Below, in pieces: positions 1-14,900 of a stretch of 64,000 bases of DNA; position 1 is the first letter of the stretch, and every line of letters begins with the position of its first letter. The DNA is from Liolophura sinensis. Lineage: Eukaryota; Mollusca; Polyplacophora; Chitonida; Chitonidae. The notes below the pieces were generated by a model. The model was not told the DNA's origin. It saw only the letters and a list, made by a program, of their open reading frames with translations, and ran no database searches. The DNA lies in assembly GCF_032854445.1 (NCBI RefSeq), contig NC_088301.1, forward strand, positions 26,956,402 through 27,020,401, written 5' to 3'. A program made the translations under genes and the position numbers.

Positions 1-51
1 TACTTATTCTAGAGTTACAAATGTTAAACTCTCTCTGGTCTTTGTTTGAAG

Positions 52-169
52 GAGCCATTGTGCGAGTGTGAACATAATACATGTGGCACGACCTGTGAAA
101 TGTGCTGTCCAAAGTATAACCAGAAACCATGGCAACCAGCCTCACTCGATAAACAATTTATCTGTGAAG
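52..169 (+). CDS. LAMA1/2-like: Laminin alpha exon 1 of window: LE1 (second half)
   Basis: Reads [16 protein letters not shown], then a [11 protein letters not shown]-like stretch, the alpha-1/2 signature just after the LN domain. The exon ends in phase 1 at gaag|gtaaac. I took the AG at 50-51 as acceptor; the AG at 53-54 is an in-frame alternative one codon shorter. Upstream exons are missing. Confidence 0.85.
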
Positions 170-2579
170 GTAAACTTCCATCTTCTTTGGGATTTCATCG
201 TAGTTTGGCTTGATGGAGTGTTTTAGAATTTCAAGTGTTATTTCCAAAAATTTATGTGACTATAGAAATATATTTCTGATATTAAATTTGAAATATAATA
301 ATTTTAAAGACCTAGACCCGTGCAGTGAGTACAATATTAAAGACATACCATTGTAATGTTTGTAGTCAATAAAATGATTATTTTGATGTTTTTGCAGGAC
401 AATTTGTTTGAAATATAGCTTTTTATGTTTCCAGAGTGCAACTGTAATGGCCATTCTGTGGAGTGTGTTTATAATGAGACTGTGGCAGAGGACAGGCTAA
501 GTTATAACATGAACAATTTCAGACGAGGTGGAGGAGTCTGTGTTAACTGTAGGGTAAGTAGCTCAGGATGTATAATATAATTTATAACATGAACAATGTC
601 AGACATGGTAGAGGATGCTTTGTTCAGGGTGTATAATAAGGCTGTGACAGGATACCTAGCTGATTTATAGCATGAACAATATCAGACATGGTAGAGGATA
701 AGTTGTTCAGGGTGTATAAGAAGACTGTGGCAGTTGATACTGGTAGGCTGAGTTATAACATGAACAAAGTCAGACATGGTAGAGAATGCTTTGTTCAGGG
801 TGTATAATAAGACTGTCGTAGAGGATACTGATAGGCTGAGTTGTAACATGAACAATATCAGACATGGTAGAGTAAGTTGTTCAGGGTGTAAAATAAGACT
901 GTGGCTCAGGACGGACTGAGTTATAACATGAGCAGTATACGTGTGTGTCAGATATGGTTAACTGTAGGGTAAGTTCTACAGTATACCTAAAGGCAAGCAT
1001 TGTAAAGTAAGTTCATGAGATTTGACCCATTAAATATTTATATATGATGGAGCAAATCGTGCAGTTGGGCAGGATGTACTTTGTGGTATGTACATGGGCT
1101 ACTCTCATGAGAAATACTCACACATATATACGTGCATGATGTGGCTATTCATTGGGGATTTGATTGGTGTTTTACACCATACTCAAGAATATTTCACTTA
1201 TACGACGGCGGCCAGCATTATGGTGAGTGGAAACCGAGCAGAGCCCGGCAGAAACCCATGACCATCCATAGGTTGCTGCCAGACCTTCCCACGTACGGCC
1301 AGAGAGGAAGCCAGCATGAGCTAGACTTAAACTTACGGGACCGCATTGGTGACAGACGGCTGGACCATCACGCTGTGCTAGCGCACTAACCAACTGAGCC
1401 ACGGAGGCCTCTGGATGGTTTGAGGTTAGCATCTGTGTGATGTGTAAAGTTTATGAGACGGTACATCACTGTAAAGACATGCTAAATTCTAGTTTTTCCT
1501 GTTAATTTTCTCTTCTTGTAGGACAATACAGAGGGTATAAACTGTGAGCGCTGTGTACGTGGGTATTATCGCCCCCAGGGGTCCTCAGTGTCCGCACCGT
1601 GTCGTCGCTGTCAGTGTCACCAGACGGGCTCCACAGGAGAATGTGTGCAGGATGACAGCCACATTCAGGAAGGAATGGTAACTGTGATCTGAAGACATTA
1701 TACTTTTACAGGGCTTAGGTTACCTATAATTTGGGCAGGGGCATTTCTGTGCATTTCACAATAATTTGGGTGCACTCAAATTGCATTGGGTCCAGCTCTG
1801 AGCTGATTAAGTGGGTATTATGCATGCTCTCACTTCCGAGTTTGTTTGTAATAAAAAATCTGGCAGTCTTTTCCGTCCACAAAATTTATTTGGCATTACA
1901 AATGTTAATACGAAAATTGAAGAGGATATCATTTTTTACTCAATATTTCAACATGTTTATTTGGTGCTCATCTGGAGGGTAAATGTGATCTTGCATCTTG
2001 TGCTGATGCTGTATACGTGAAAGGGACGTACAAATCAACAGTCAGACTTGATGGTGGAGAAAATTTAAATATATAGTGATTATAAAACTAAGCCATATTA
2101 GTAAAAAGCAGTGGGTTTCACTGCATACTGCTTGAACAACCAAGCTCTTAATCACCTATTACTAAAATTAAAATTGCTTTTCTGCGTGCATATTAATGAA
2201 AATGAAATGAATTTGAGCAGAGCGTGTACTATCTATAAAATGAACTACGCTTACTTCCAGTATCCGGGTGACTGTGTCTGCCACAAGGAGTATGCGGGCA
2301 CCCGATGTGATCGCTGTGCTCCAGGGTACCGGGACTACCCCTGGTGCCAGCGCTGCCCGTGTAACCCAGCGGGAAGCCAGAACAGTGACATCTGTGAGAA
2401 ATGTCTCTGTAAGGTGAGATATGTCACAGTACACTACCAGTTGAAAGTCTTTTTGAACCTGTTGATAACTTAAATGGCATAATCATGGTTTCCACAGCCC
2501 TGAAAAAAATTCTGAACTATTGTCCTGATGAAAAGGGGTCTTTTATGTTTTCTCTGAGCACCTAACTGTACATGTGTGG

Positions 2580-2616
<37 letters not shown>

Positions 2617-2727
2617 AAGAAATATAGAAAGATCCCCTGGTGAGGAGAATTTACATAGGAAAAAAAATATAAACTGCAGTTGGAATATAACAGAATGTAG
2701 AAAGTTAAGAAGGCATTTTATTTTTTT

Positions 2728-2761
<34 letters not shown>

Positions 2762-2934
2762 AAGAAATAGAGAAAGATCCCCTGGTGAGGAAAATTTACA
2801 TAGGAAAAAAAATAATAAAACGCCTTCTTATTTCCTTGAAAATAACATGAAGATTGAAACTGCAGTTGGCATATAACAGAATGTAGAAAGTTAAGAAGGC
2901 GTTTTATTATTTTTTTTCCTATATATATGTATAC

Positions 2935-2967
<33 letters not shown>

Positions 2968-5900
2968 CGTACTTACATGTGTATTAGTATTGTCATATAT
3001 TGAGTGAAGGGGCCGAAGCCGAAGTGGCTAAAGTGGTTAGCGTGCCAGTGAGGTGAGATGACCAAGGATCGTCTGACCAATTTGGTCACTGTGAGCTCAT
3101 GCTGGCATCCTCTCTGGAAGGGCATGGGAAAGTCTGCCAGTAACTGTGTGGATGGTCACGGATTTCCCCGATCTCTGTCCAATTTCCTCCGGCCATAATG
3201 CTGGTCGCCGTTGTATAAGTGAAATATTGTTGGGTAAGACGTAAAACACCAATGAAATAAATAAATAAATTATCGAGTGAGTTGCCTTGGGTGGAATATT
3301 TCTACATTACTCCAGACCACATTGTTCATTTATTCAATATGGCTCTTTGGGATTTGGTCATTTCATAGGTTAGAAACAGTGATACACAGATACCTGCAAG
3401 ATACTCGTCCTGCATTTTGTGTTTTGAAATATCTGTGAAAGTTCTGCATTATGCAAAAGTGAAGACACCTCTGTAAATAAGAGGAAACTCTTATTTTTGA
3501 CTGTTTCAGTATTTCATCAAAGATTTTTTGGGCATCTTCAGGAGATGTCCTAAGACTGTGCTTTCATAAAGAATTGTTTCAATTCTGCCATTTTCTATGA
3601 AATTTGCAGATAAGACTCAATTTTTTCTTGCTACATGAGCTTTACAGAAAGTTATTATGAAATTCCTTTTCAAAGGTTGTTTTATGGTTAATACATTTTT
3701 TCACACATGGAAATGATAATATCCAAAAGTGAATTTAAGATTGTTAAAAAATATTAAGTGAAGCTTGGATGAGACACGGATTGGTTACCTAGGATGTCTA
3801 TCTCCATGACTACCAACTGAGCTAGCCTACAGGTGCATTGTGTCAAGTTCACTTATTTAAATCCGGTTACAAAACGTAAATTTTCAGTATCTTTCTGTTT
3901 TTCACTCTTTGAAATATTTAGAATGCTACCCCTGAGTATCCCCACCAATTCATATTTTTTTATGCCATTTTTTATGTTCTCCCCATTGCTGTCAGTTTTG
4001 GCCTGTGCTGAATTTCCATCTTTTTCTGTTCTACACTACAGGCCAATGTAGAAGGACAGAACTGTGACAGATGTCTAACTGGTCACTTTCACCTGAGCGC
4101 TGACAACCCTGACGGCTGTAGTCCCTGCTTCTGTTTTGGAGTGACGTCACAGTGTGACAGTGTGACCTGGGGAAAGGCCATGGTAAGGTTCATAGGCACT
4201 ACATCTTCTTTGAAATAGATTAGGGTAGAATATGTAATACTGTATGAATATACATGTAAGGATTAAATGTCAGGATTTCATTCACAGCTGGAAGGGATAT
4301 TTCACACAGTTAAAAATACATTTTATTGTGTGCTGTGTGCATTGTTCATAAATTCCATTTCATATTCAAAACTCGAGCAGAAGCCTTTTTAATCACATCT
4401 CTTTAAAATTAATAAACTTATTATGCGTTTTGTGATGTATTGTTTTTTTTATTTTTTTCATGTCAACGCCATATTTGAAGAATAAGTTCACATAAAAGCT
4501 TGAAAGTACTAAGTTATTGAAATAACTTTTTATCATTTTTATCATTGAGGCTCTGAAACTGAAAGCTGTTGTTCGTGTACATCGGCATTACACTGTGGGT
4601 ATAACCTCAATTCTAGGGCAGAAATTAGATTTAAGCCAGGTGGTCGTTGTAAATGCTAAACCATTTCCTTGTATTGTTCATAATATCTTGGTTACAATGC
4701 TTATTGACAAAATGTATGCACATGATATCTGGAGTTATTGCTTATGTCTAAGCATATCTGATAATCTTGTATGGTTTACACAGAAGAGATAATTCTTCGT
4801 TGTTATTGCTTTTTTATCCCAGGTGAATGACATGAATGATTGGATAGTTCAAGTGGATGTACTACCCAATTACCATGGTTATGCTCCATTAGAGGATGGT
4901 GATTGGCTGGTTTATGAGGGCCCAGGTGTGGAGGGCATTGAGGAAGACCCTCTGTACTGGGCTGCTCCCACAGGTTACCGTGGTGACAAGGTGAGTTCTT
5001 ATATGTAATTATTCCAAAATACTGAACGATTGTGAGGGCTCAAGTTGAATTATTTCCTCGCTTGGCGTTCAGCATGAAGAGGATAGGTCAACGACTGGTT
5101 GACCCGTATCAGTATAATGGCTCGGGCGGGGACGGCTTACTTGCCTTTGGTAAGTCGCCTCAGTGAAGCAACACTAGATAAAAGAGCGGTGGAAATCAGC
5201 CCTGCAACAAGGAGGCACATCATATGCACCCTAAAGATTCCTTCGTCGCCATATGACTGAAAAATTGTTGAGCACAACGTTAGACCCCAAGCACTCAGCA
5301 CTCAAGTTGAAGTTGTCTGACAACATTAATTAGTCTTGATAATTCAGAGTGACACCCACATCTTATCTTGAGTAACACACGCTAGTTGTCCCCCTTGAAT
5401 TTACTTGTGCATTTTATTGAAAGGTTTTCAAGACTTCGAAAATCCTTGCAAAACATTTTATTTTGAGACAAGCCCTTGAAAAAGTGCTTGATTTTTCTAT
5501 GTTAATTAAATATCATATTCTTTTATATTAAAATAGACTAATCAATGAGCAACCAAAGTAGAATCTGTTAATCTCTAGAGAAAGTTTTTGTACTTTTTTT
5601 TTGTACAAAAGTGGTCCTAGAAAGTCCTGGCAAATACAGGATATTCGGTTCTCCAAACCCCTTTATACAAACTATGAGCAAATTAAAATGTTGCATAGTT
5701 AATTCTTACGTTAGATGTCATAGATTATATAGCTGTGTCATTAAGCTTGTGTTGACATGTTCATTTCAGCTGTATTCCTATGGTGGGGTGCTAGAGTTCA
5801 CCATACTTTATGAGACATCTGGTTACTCTCATGAGACTCACCACATGTCAGAACCTGATGTCATTCTACAGGTAAGATTTAACTTACCTGTAATCAACAC

Positions 5901-8900
5901 TGACAATAGGAGTGAGGGACCTTCACTTTGTAAGCTATATATAAACTCATCGCCACAATATGGCTGAGATATTGCCGATGTGGCGTTAAGCCATAATCAT
6001 TTATATAAACTCAAGATCTTGTGCACTGAAAATTGTTTTGTTCGAGGACAAGACTCAAAGCGACTAGCCTTTCACCCCTCAAAGTGACTAGCCTTTCACC
6101 CCTCAATGCGATTAGCCTTTCATCACTCAAAGCGACTAGCCTTTCATAACTCAAAGCGACAAGCCTTTCACCCCTCAAAGCAACTAGTCTTTCACCCCTC
6201 AAAGCGACTAGCCTTTCATCACTCAAAGCGACTAGCCTTTCATTACTCAAATAAGTCTCGTTTCATCACAGTGCTTCACAGTTTGTTTGGAATGTGGGAT
6301 AATATGTTGATAATATATAAAGATGTAACTGTCGGCATCAGAATAATATTTTATGGATTTTATTAGCCTTTAAAATTGGACTTTCTGTTGGCAAATATTC
6401 AGGTTAAGTGCATTTTCTTGTTTATGATTTTTACAGGGAGAGGGGCTCACCATAGGTAAACGTGGCATCTATTATAGGGAAGACCAGGAAAACAAGGTGA
6501 CAGTCAACATGACTGAGCAGAACTGGTTCGAACGGGACAACGTCACTGGCTACTTCTATCATCCAATCACAAAAGCGGATTTCATGATGGCTTTGTCCAA
6601 TCTGAAGAGCCTCCTTATTCGGGCGTCCTACCACACAGGACAGACAGTGTCAAAGTGAGTTTTGGAGGGGATGGTTATGAGATGCTGTGATTCAATCAGT
6701 GGAAAAGACGACGTATTTATTTATTTGATTGGTGTTTTACACCATACTCAAGAATATTTCACTTATACGACGGCGGCCAGCATTATGGTGGGTGGAAACA
6801 GAGCAGAGCCCGGGGGAAACCCACGACCATCCGCAGGTTGCTGAACACCTTCCCACGTACGGCCGGAGAGGAAGCCAGGATGACATATTGGCTTAATACC
6901 AGCCAAGGACATGGAATACCTCAAGATTCCCGGAGCCAATGGCTTTCTCCAGCAATCCTGGTTTGATCAACCCATGTTACTGTTGAACAGTACGGCATAA
7001 AACCTGAATCCTGATTAAAAAAAATAAATAAATGACCAGAACTGAATTCTGGTCATTAATGTACTAATAATTTTCTTGCAACTGCACAGACTTTTTGAAT
7101 TGAAGTACAGATGCCTTAAGGGAACCAGCTCTCTTTCCTTAATTAAATGTAGTTACACAGTCTGATAATGTCATTTCAACAGAATAGAATACACAACAGA
7201 AGAAAAACTGAAAACTGAAATTGCGGGTCTTGCAACAAATTCATATAGATCAAGTGGTAAAGATAAAATTAGCTATTGTTGACGCACATCATTACATGTA
7301 TGTCACTATGGTTTTGTTCATTCAGGCTAAAAGATGTAAAGTTGGAAGTTGCCATGGAAACAGCTGAGGCTAGTGATGAGCCAATGGGGTCTGTGGAGAA
7401 ATGTGCATGTCCTGAGGGGTACACTGGCATGTCTTGTGAGGTAAGTAGGCGGGGGTGAATGGAGGTGGGGGTATGGGTGTACATTTAACTAGAATCTGAA
7501 ATCAGGTTGTCCAATCCCATTGACATCCTTTCTGTTATGTGTTTTTTCTTTCTTCATATTCGGCCATGTTAATTTTATAGGAATAAAGTGCCTCAATCTG
7601 CTGGCTAAACCCATGGGTATTAGGCTTGACTGTCAGATTTCTGGCTAAACCCATGGGTATTAGGCTCAACTATCAGATTGCTGGCTAAACCCATGGGTAT
7701 TAGGCTCGCCTGTCAGATACCATCATTAAATCTTGATTAGCAAAGAGTGTAACGTTTTATCATAAATCTCAGAGTTCATACTGTGGAAGAGGGTGGGTGG
7801 GATCCCAAATCAAACATCCTTGGTACCTTGTATATTATGGGTCACATTTACATAGCTTATGTGAACTAACATCTCCAAGATGTTGAAATCATTCGCCTCT
7901 CTGTAAGAAGTATACTTTATCCACTTAAAAATGTGAGTTTTTTTTGTATAACCATTGGAAATTATTAGTCTCCTACTGGTATCAAAAGGGACAATAGTTT
8001 AATAGATGTTTTGACATGGTCAGAGGTTACTTATGGCTGTGGTATTTGAGAGAAAGCCTTTGTGTATTTTTACTGTAGTATAATGTGATATATATTTGCG
8101 TTTATCAGAAATGCGAGGTGGGATACAGGAGAGTTAACAACACACTGATGAGGGGAGAGTGTCGGAGATGTGACTGTCATGGTCATGCCTCACACTGTGA
8201 CCCTGTGACCGGGATATGTCAGGTGAGCTGAGTTACAGGTGGGATGTTCTGAGGGAGGTGTGGCGTGGATGCCTTGAAAATTTATACTACAGAAAGCCTG
8301 GAATCCTCTAACCCTGGAATCACAAAACTATCCTAGATTTAGGTCAGGCTCAGATCTTCTTATCTGTGAACCTAGATTTAAACTGAAATTTTCATTTTGT
8401 CATGAAGTCTTAGAACTTTTGTTAATTGTGATGTAGGTGTTAATTGTCAGGTAGGTGTTCAATGGAATTTACATGAAGTCCTCAGCCAGTGGAGCCAAGG
8501 GGAGGTAAGCAGGCTCAGAGGGATCAAGGGGGATAATTATGTCAGTAGCCCATTGTTAGAAACTTGTAAAAGATAAACACATAAAATGTTAATTTTTATT
8601 ATTATGCTAATTATTTTTTTAATACAGAATTGTGGAGACAATACTGCTGGTGATCACTGTGAACGTTGCAGGCTTGGATTTTATAGTAACTCGACAGCAG
8701 GAGACAGAGATAGGTGCAAACCGTGTGGTTGCCCTCTGGTGGCAGCTTTCAATAAGTTTGCCGTAGACTGTGTCATGAAGGAAGATAACTCTGATTACGT
8801 CTGTGTGGGCTGTCATACTGGACATGTGGGACTTCATTGTGAACTGTAAGCCTTTTTTTGAATCAGTTCAGCATACATTTTAGTCATTTTAAAATGTATA

Positions 8901-11900
8901 TGTTCTGGTGTTTCATTGAAAATGTATCTTGTGTGTAGTAACAAAAAAAAACTTATTTTATTATTGATATGTAGGTGAAATGATAACCCACTTGACACAT
9001 CACGTCACGTCACACAGATTATCATTTCCACTCCTCACTAGAATAGAATTTTAAGATATTCAGCCTTCACTGTGCAGTATCCTCTATGAAATTAAAGACT
9101 CATATCAGACAGTCCATTTGTGGTCATTGATTAGATTGAAGTTTCCCTCTTGTTTTTCTATTCTCTCAGTTGTGATGATGGCTTCTTTGGCAACCCCCTA
9201 GTACCTGGCAACTATTGTAAGCCATGCCAGTGCAACAACAACATAGATCTCCAGGCTGTGGGAAACTGCGACACGCTGACAGGAGAGTGCCTGAAGTGTC
9301 TAGGTAACACTGAGGGGTTCAATTGTGGCCAGTGTAAGCCCGGATTCTTTGGGACAGCAGTAAATAGAGACTGTAGAGGTGAGGAGAAAGTTTTTTTAGT
9401 GAAAAGTCTATGATTAATTTCATACAAGTTTCAAAAATCACCAATATTGCTGGGGGGGGGGGGGAGGGATTTGGGTGGTGCTGACTCAACGCTAAGGGGG
9501 TTTAAGCATTGACTTGCTTCAACTATCAGATTTTAGACCAATTATATTGTATATTTAAATCCAGCTCTGACTGTTTTGACTACAGCTTTAAGTCAAGGTT
9601 TGTCAGTTACCTGGTTAAGGTTAGAGGTTTACTCCAGGCATTTTGGTTTCCTCCAGCTACTAACCTGGACCTAGTCATATAAGTGAAAAACTCTCAGGCA
9701 CGGGGTTTAGACACCAACTAATCAAAGCGGAATAAGGATCCCATAAGGATCACCATTACTGAGATATTAGGTCCCTTGTACAAGTATATCAGTAAGTGAA
9801 CCCTTTATTATTGAATTAAATTGAATTGAATTGAATGTTTATTCACCATACGTAAATATATGTATAATGAGATATCTCATAAATGGCGGGAATAAAGTCC
9901 AAGAGACTTGTTCTATACCTGACTCATTATTATCAAATAATAATAATACAGTGAACAATTGTATTAAGAAAAAAACAAATTTACTTGGCGAAAAAAAAAA
10001 CTCACATAGAAATGTAACACTATAAACACCTTAGTTAACTATATAATAATATTTTGTGTGACACCTTCTGTCTCATAGTATGACTGATGTGGATCAAATA
10101 TTGTTCATTAAAAAATCTTTTAACCTCACTCCTTTTATTATTAAAGAAAACACGGTAGTTCAGCAGTTTAAATTTTGGAAAATCTTACAATTATTAATGT
10201 TAGGACCATCATAGAAAAAGTGTTATTGCCCTTCAAACAGAATCATTGTTGGATCGTATGTTATCATCTTCTGTGATATACATGGTAGATATACATATTC
10301 TTAACTCCATATTTTGGCTCCTTGTTTTGCCATGATCATCAGAACTATTGATTTCTAACTTTGCTAATATGCCTGCTCACTCTCTGCTGGGGCCTCCGTG
10401 GCTGAGTTGATTAGCGCACTAGCGCAGCATAATGACCGAGGAGTCTCTCACCAATGCGGTGGCTGTGAGTTCAAGTCCAGCTCATGCAGGCTTCCTCTCT
10501 GGCCGTACGTGGGAAGGTCTGTCAGCAACCTGCGGATGGTTGTGGGTTTCCCCGGGCTGTACCTGGTTTCCTCTCACCATAATGCTGTCGTAAAAGTGAA
10601 ATTTTCTTCAGTATGGCATAAAACATCAATCGAATAAATAAATCACTTTTTGCTTACCTTTGCCCAGCTTGCAACTGTGAGGAGACTGGGTCAGTGGGCC
10701 GTGAGTGTGACCAGAGGAGCGGTCAGTGTGTGTGTAAACCCCACTACAGTGGAAGGCACTGTGACCAGTGTGAGGTACGGTCTTCCCTTTAGAACCAAGA
10801 CATATTGACTGATAAACCCTCACTCTCCGCAGAGCTATCATTCTGCCATATGCATGTATTAAAACAGGGAATCCTACAGCCATTATAAATGCTGCATGAG
10901 CTGTTTAGACTATCATGATTTTTATACTGCTAACCCTACAGAAATCTGAAGCTATCATATTCTCGATTGGGATGTAAAAAAAATTAATAAACAGGAACAA
11001 TTTTTCTGATTTGTAATAGTTAATTGATTTTTATATTGTATTGATTTAGGCTAATGCCACCTGGTTCCTTGTTTCTTGTTGGTATATTTTGTGAAATTGG
11101 TGCAGGTGAGGGAACAATTTCAATTTTTCATGATCATTATTTCATGAAAATATCCCCTTTCATAACCATTTCATGGCAAAAAATGAAATAATGAGTTTCA
11201 AGTAGTGTCAGGAAGCAAGGAATTAAGTGTTTTTGGCCTAATAAAGATATAATGCATGGAGGGTTAACTCGTAGGGATTATATTTATTTGTTATGTGATT
11301 GGTCTTTTACGCCGTACTGAAGAATATTTCACTCATATGATGGAGGTCAGCATTGTGGTGGGAGGAAACCGGGAGAAACCGTTGACCATCCATAGTTTAC
11401 TGAGAGGCCTTGCCATGTACTCTTTGATTATACATTTAGGCCATAAGGTAATGACAATGACGCAGAGTCTGACATGGGTTCCAGAGAAGAAAATTTATTT
11501 GTATAAAAAGTTGTATGAATACGTTACAACATGCGTCAGTAGTTATAAATATTAAATACCTATTTAATGACATGGTTCTGCATGATTCTGTGTTAGGTAG
11601 GTTTTGGCAATGTTGAGGCAGGTTGCCTCCCTTGCAACTGCAGTAGTACTGGCTCCTTCCACCAGGTGTGTGACCCCAAGACTGGTCAGTGTGACTGTAA
11701 GGATGGGGTAACAGGGTTGTCATGTGACACCTGTCAAGATGGACATTATGGGCTGTCTGATTCGGGCTGTTTGGGTAAGTCGTTTTAAGGGGGAGAAAAA
11801 AAGCTAAAAAATGAAGGAAGTTTCATCAGATGGACATTTCAAAATGCCAAAGGAAACTTTTTTTGGAAGAGAGTTAAAGATTTGAATTCTGTGGCGGGCT

Positions 11901-14900
11901 TTATGAACCACATAGGCACTCTGAGGCGAGAAGAAATCTTTCTCACACTACACACAGCTTTTAATGTCAGAATAGCTCTTATCTCCCATGAGTAGAAAGA
12001 TTAATTGAGCAATATTTACAAAATTTCTGTTTTGAATGTAAAGATGACAAGGTGATATGATGTCAGAGTACCCCAAAGTAGTGGCCGGTCGTCCATACAG
12101 ACCACCACAGAATTGAAACATTTCAGAGTATGTAACACTCTTTAAAAAATATATTTCTTTTTTTTTTTGAGGTGAACTCATTTCTTACCTGTTTCAGAAT
12201 GTGACTGTCATGCCGAGGGCACTAACAGTAGTCTGTCATGTGACCCGTCCTCCGGGCAGTGTCTGTGTTTACCTCACATCACAGGACAAAGGTGTGATGA
12301 GTGTCAGGTGAGCTCTGATTAAGTGATGCAGGCTCTTTGTGAGCTCTTGACAATAGGAACCAAAGAAAATCAACATACTGGAATGATTGCGCCGTGATCT
12401 CGGATCATAGTCCAGCAGCTGTGCATGTCCCTTCAGGGCTCTAAATTGAAAGCACAAATCACTGAAATCTCAATATTAACTTTGTTGTGTTTTGGAACTT
12501 GCACTCAGATCTTTTATTAAGTGAACGACTAATAAGGCCTTCCATTAAGTGAACGACCAATAAGACCTTTCATTAAGTGAACAACCAATAAGACCCTTCA
12601 TTAAGTGAACGACCAGTAAGACCCTTCATTAAGTGAACGGCCAATATCAAAAGATAGGATATCAAAAAATCCCGACTAATAGACACACACAGTTGCCCAT
12701 TGAGCTAAAAATGTTGCAGTTGGCATAGCTGTCATTATATCAGTCAGAGCAAGTACTCTTCACTTTAAGTGGATAGTGAGAAGACTAGCCCAAGTGAACT
12801 TTTGGCATTTTGGCATGTCACTTTTATATAGTTTAGCAAACCGCTAGTTCCAACAATATTTTTGTAAATATTTTCCTTTTTTTTTTTTTTTGGATCTATT
12901 TCTCAGGATGGTTTTTGGAATTTGACAGCAGACACAGGTTGCGAGTCATGTAACTGCCATAGACAGGGATCATGGGATAGCTCCTGTGATCCAATCACAG
13001 GCCAGTGTTCATGCAAAGACGGCGTGGGTGGTAGGAATTGTTCAAAGTGTGAACAGGGGTATTACAGCTTCTCGTACAAGGGCTGTAGAGGTAAGAGGGT
13101 GAACATCTAAGCCTCAACAAGGATTCCTTCTTAAAACCAAACCTACAGTTGTACCCCTTTAATCACCCGGGCAGATGCCGTATGATATAGTAGTCACCTG
13201 GTCAACCTGTCCGTTTATCTGTAACCATTTGCAACTCCTCCCAAAGTTTTTATTTGCATTCTTATTCAAATCCAGCTCTCAGTCACTGTTTCCGGATGGT
13301 GTGGTTTCCTCAACTTATCAACATGACCATCGTCATATAAGAGAAAAATTAAACTGTTAAACATCAGTCAAATAAATAGATAAATATTTTTTTTTTCAAT
13401 GTACTGAAACAATACAGTACAAAGTATTACTGTGCTTTTTATATCAAAGGTCAAATGGGATATATCTTATTCTGATGACTGTTGTTCAAGTCGATTCATT
13501 TGGAAATATGATGTGAATATCATGAGTTTGTTGTTTATCCTCCATTGTCAGTCATCCCATGTCCATTGCATTCTTTGTTGTTTATTCTCCATTGTCAGTC
13601 ATCCCATGTCCATTGCATTCTTTGTTTTTTACCCTCCATTGTCAGTCATCCCATGTCCATTGCATTCTTTGTTTTTTACCCTCCATTGTCTGTCAGTCAT
13701 CCCATGTCCATTGCATTCTTTGTTGTTTATTCTCCATTGTCTGTCATCCCATGTCCATTGCATTCTTTGTACTTTATCCTCCATTGTCTGTCATTCTATG
13801 TTCATTGCATTCTTTTTTTTTTTACCCTCCTTTGTCTGTCTGTCATCCCATGTTTATTGCATTCTTTCTTGTTTATTCTCCATTGTCTGTCATCCCATGC
13901 CCATTGCATTCTTTGTTTTTTACCCTCTATTGTCTGTCATCCCATGTTTATTACATTCTTTGTTTTTTACCCTCCATTGTCTGTCCGTCATCCCATGTTT
14001 ATTGCATTCTTTGTTGTTTATTCGCCATTGTCTGTCATCCCAGGTCCATTGCATTCTTTGTTGTTTATCCTCCATTGTCTGCGATCCCATGTCCATTGCA
14101 TTCTTTGTTGTTTATTCTCCATTGTCTGCCATCCCATGTCCATTGCATTCTTTGTTGTTTATTCTCCATTGTCTGCCATCCTGTGTCCATTGCATTCTTT
14201 GTTGTTTATTCTCCATTGTCTGCCATCTCATGTCCAGTGCATTCTTCGTTGTTTATTCTCCATTGTCTGCCATCCTATGTCCAGTGCATTCTTTGTTGTT
14301 TATCTCCATTGTCTGTCATCCTATGTCCATTGCATTCCTTGTATTTACCTGTTGTCTATCACCAAGTGGTGTTGTTTAGTCTCCATTGTCTATCACACTG
14401 TCCTGTGTAGTCTCCATTGTCTAGCTATCACACCATGTCAATTATGCTCCCTATTGTTTGTTCTCCATTGTCACAATAACACATTGTCTATTTCAATCTT
14501 CCTTTCTTTCACCCTGGGTTAATTGTTGTATTCTCTATGTCAGTTACATTGTTTGCTGTTTGTTCTCCATTGTATATTTGGTTGTGGGTTTCCGCCGGGC
14601 TCTGCCCAGTTTCCTCCCACCATAATGCTGGCCGCCGTCGTATAAGTGAAATATTCTTGAGTACGGCATAAAACAGCAATCAGATAAAAAAATCAATAAA
14701 TCCATTGTTTATTGCCTAATGTCAGTGGCAGTCTTGAACTTCGCACCCTGTGTTAATCACAGTACCGCCCAATCCTGGGTGCATCTTGACCGGACGTGGG
14801 ATGAATACTATGCAGATCATGATGGGCAGCCCATGCGTAGATGTTGGCATCATTCTGATCGCATCTTATGTGGATCTTTATCAGCCAATACATGTAGTCT

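Noticed and set aside
6011-6366. Small genes on both strands at the 24-bp repeat
   Set aside because: A repeat length divisible by three leaves open frames on both strands; intronic position.
13432-14522. Three overlapping 280-325 codon open frames
   Set aside because: They are products of a 47-bp tandem repeat read in three frames, inside an intron, with no homology.
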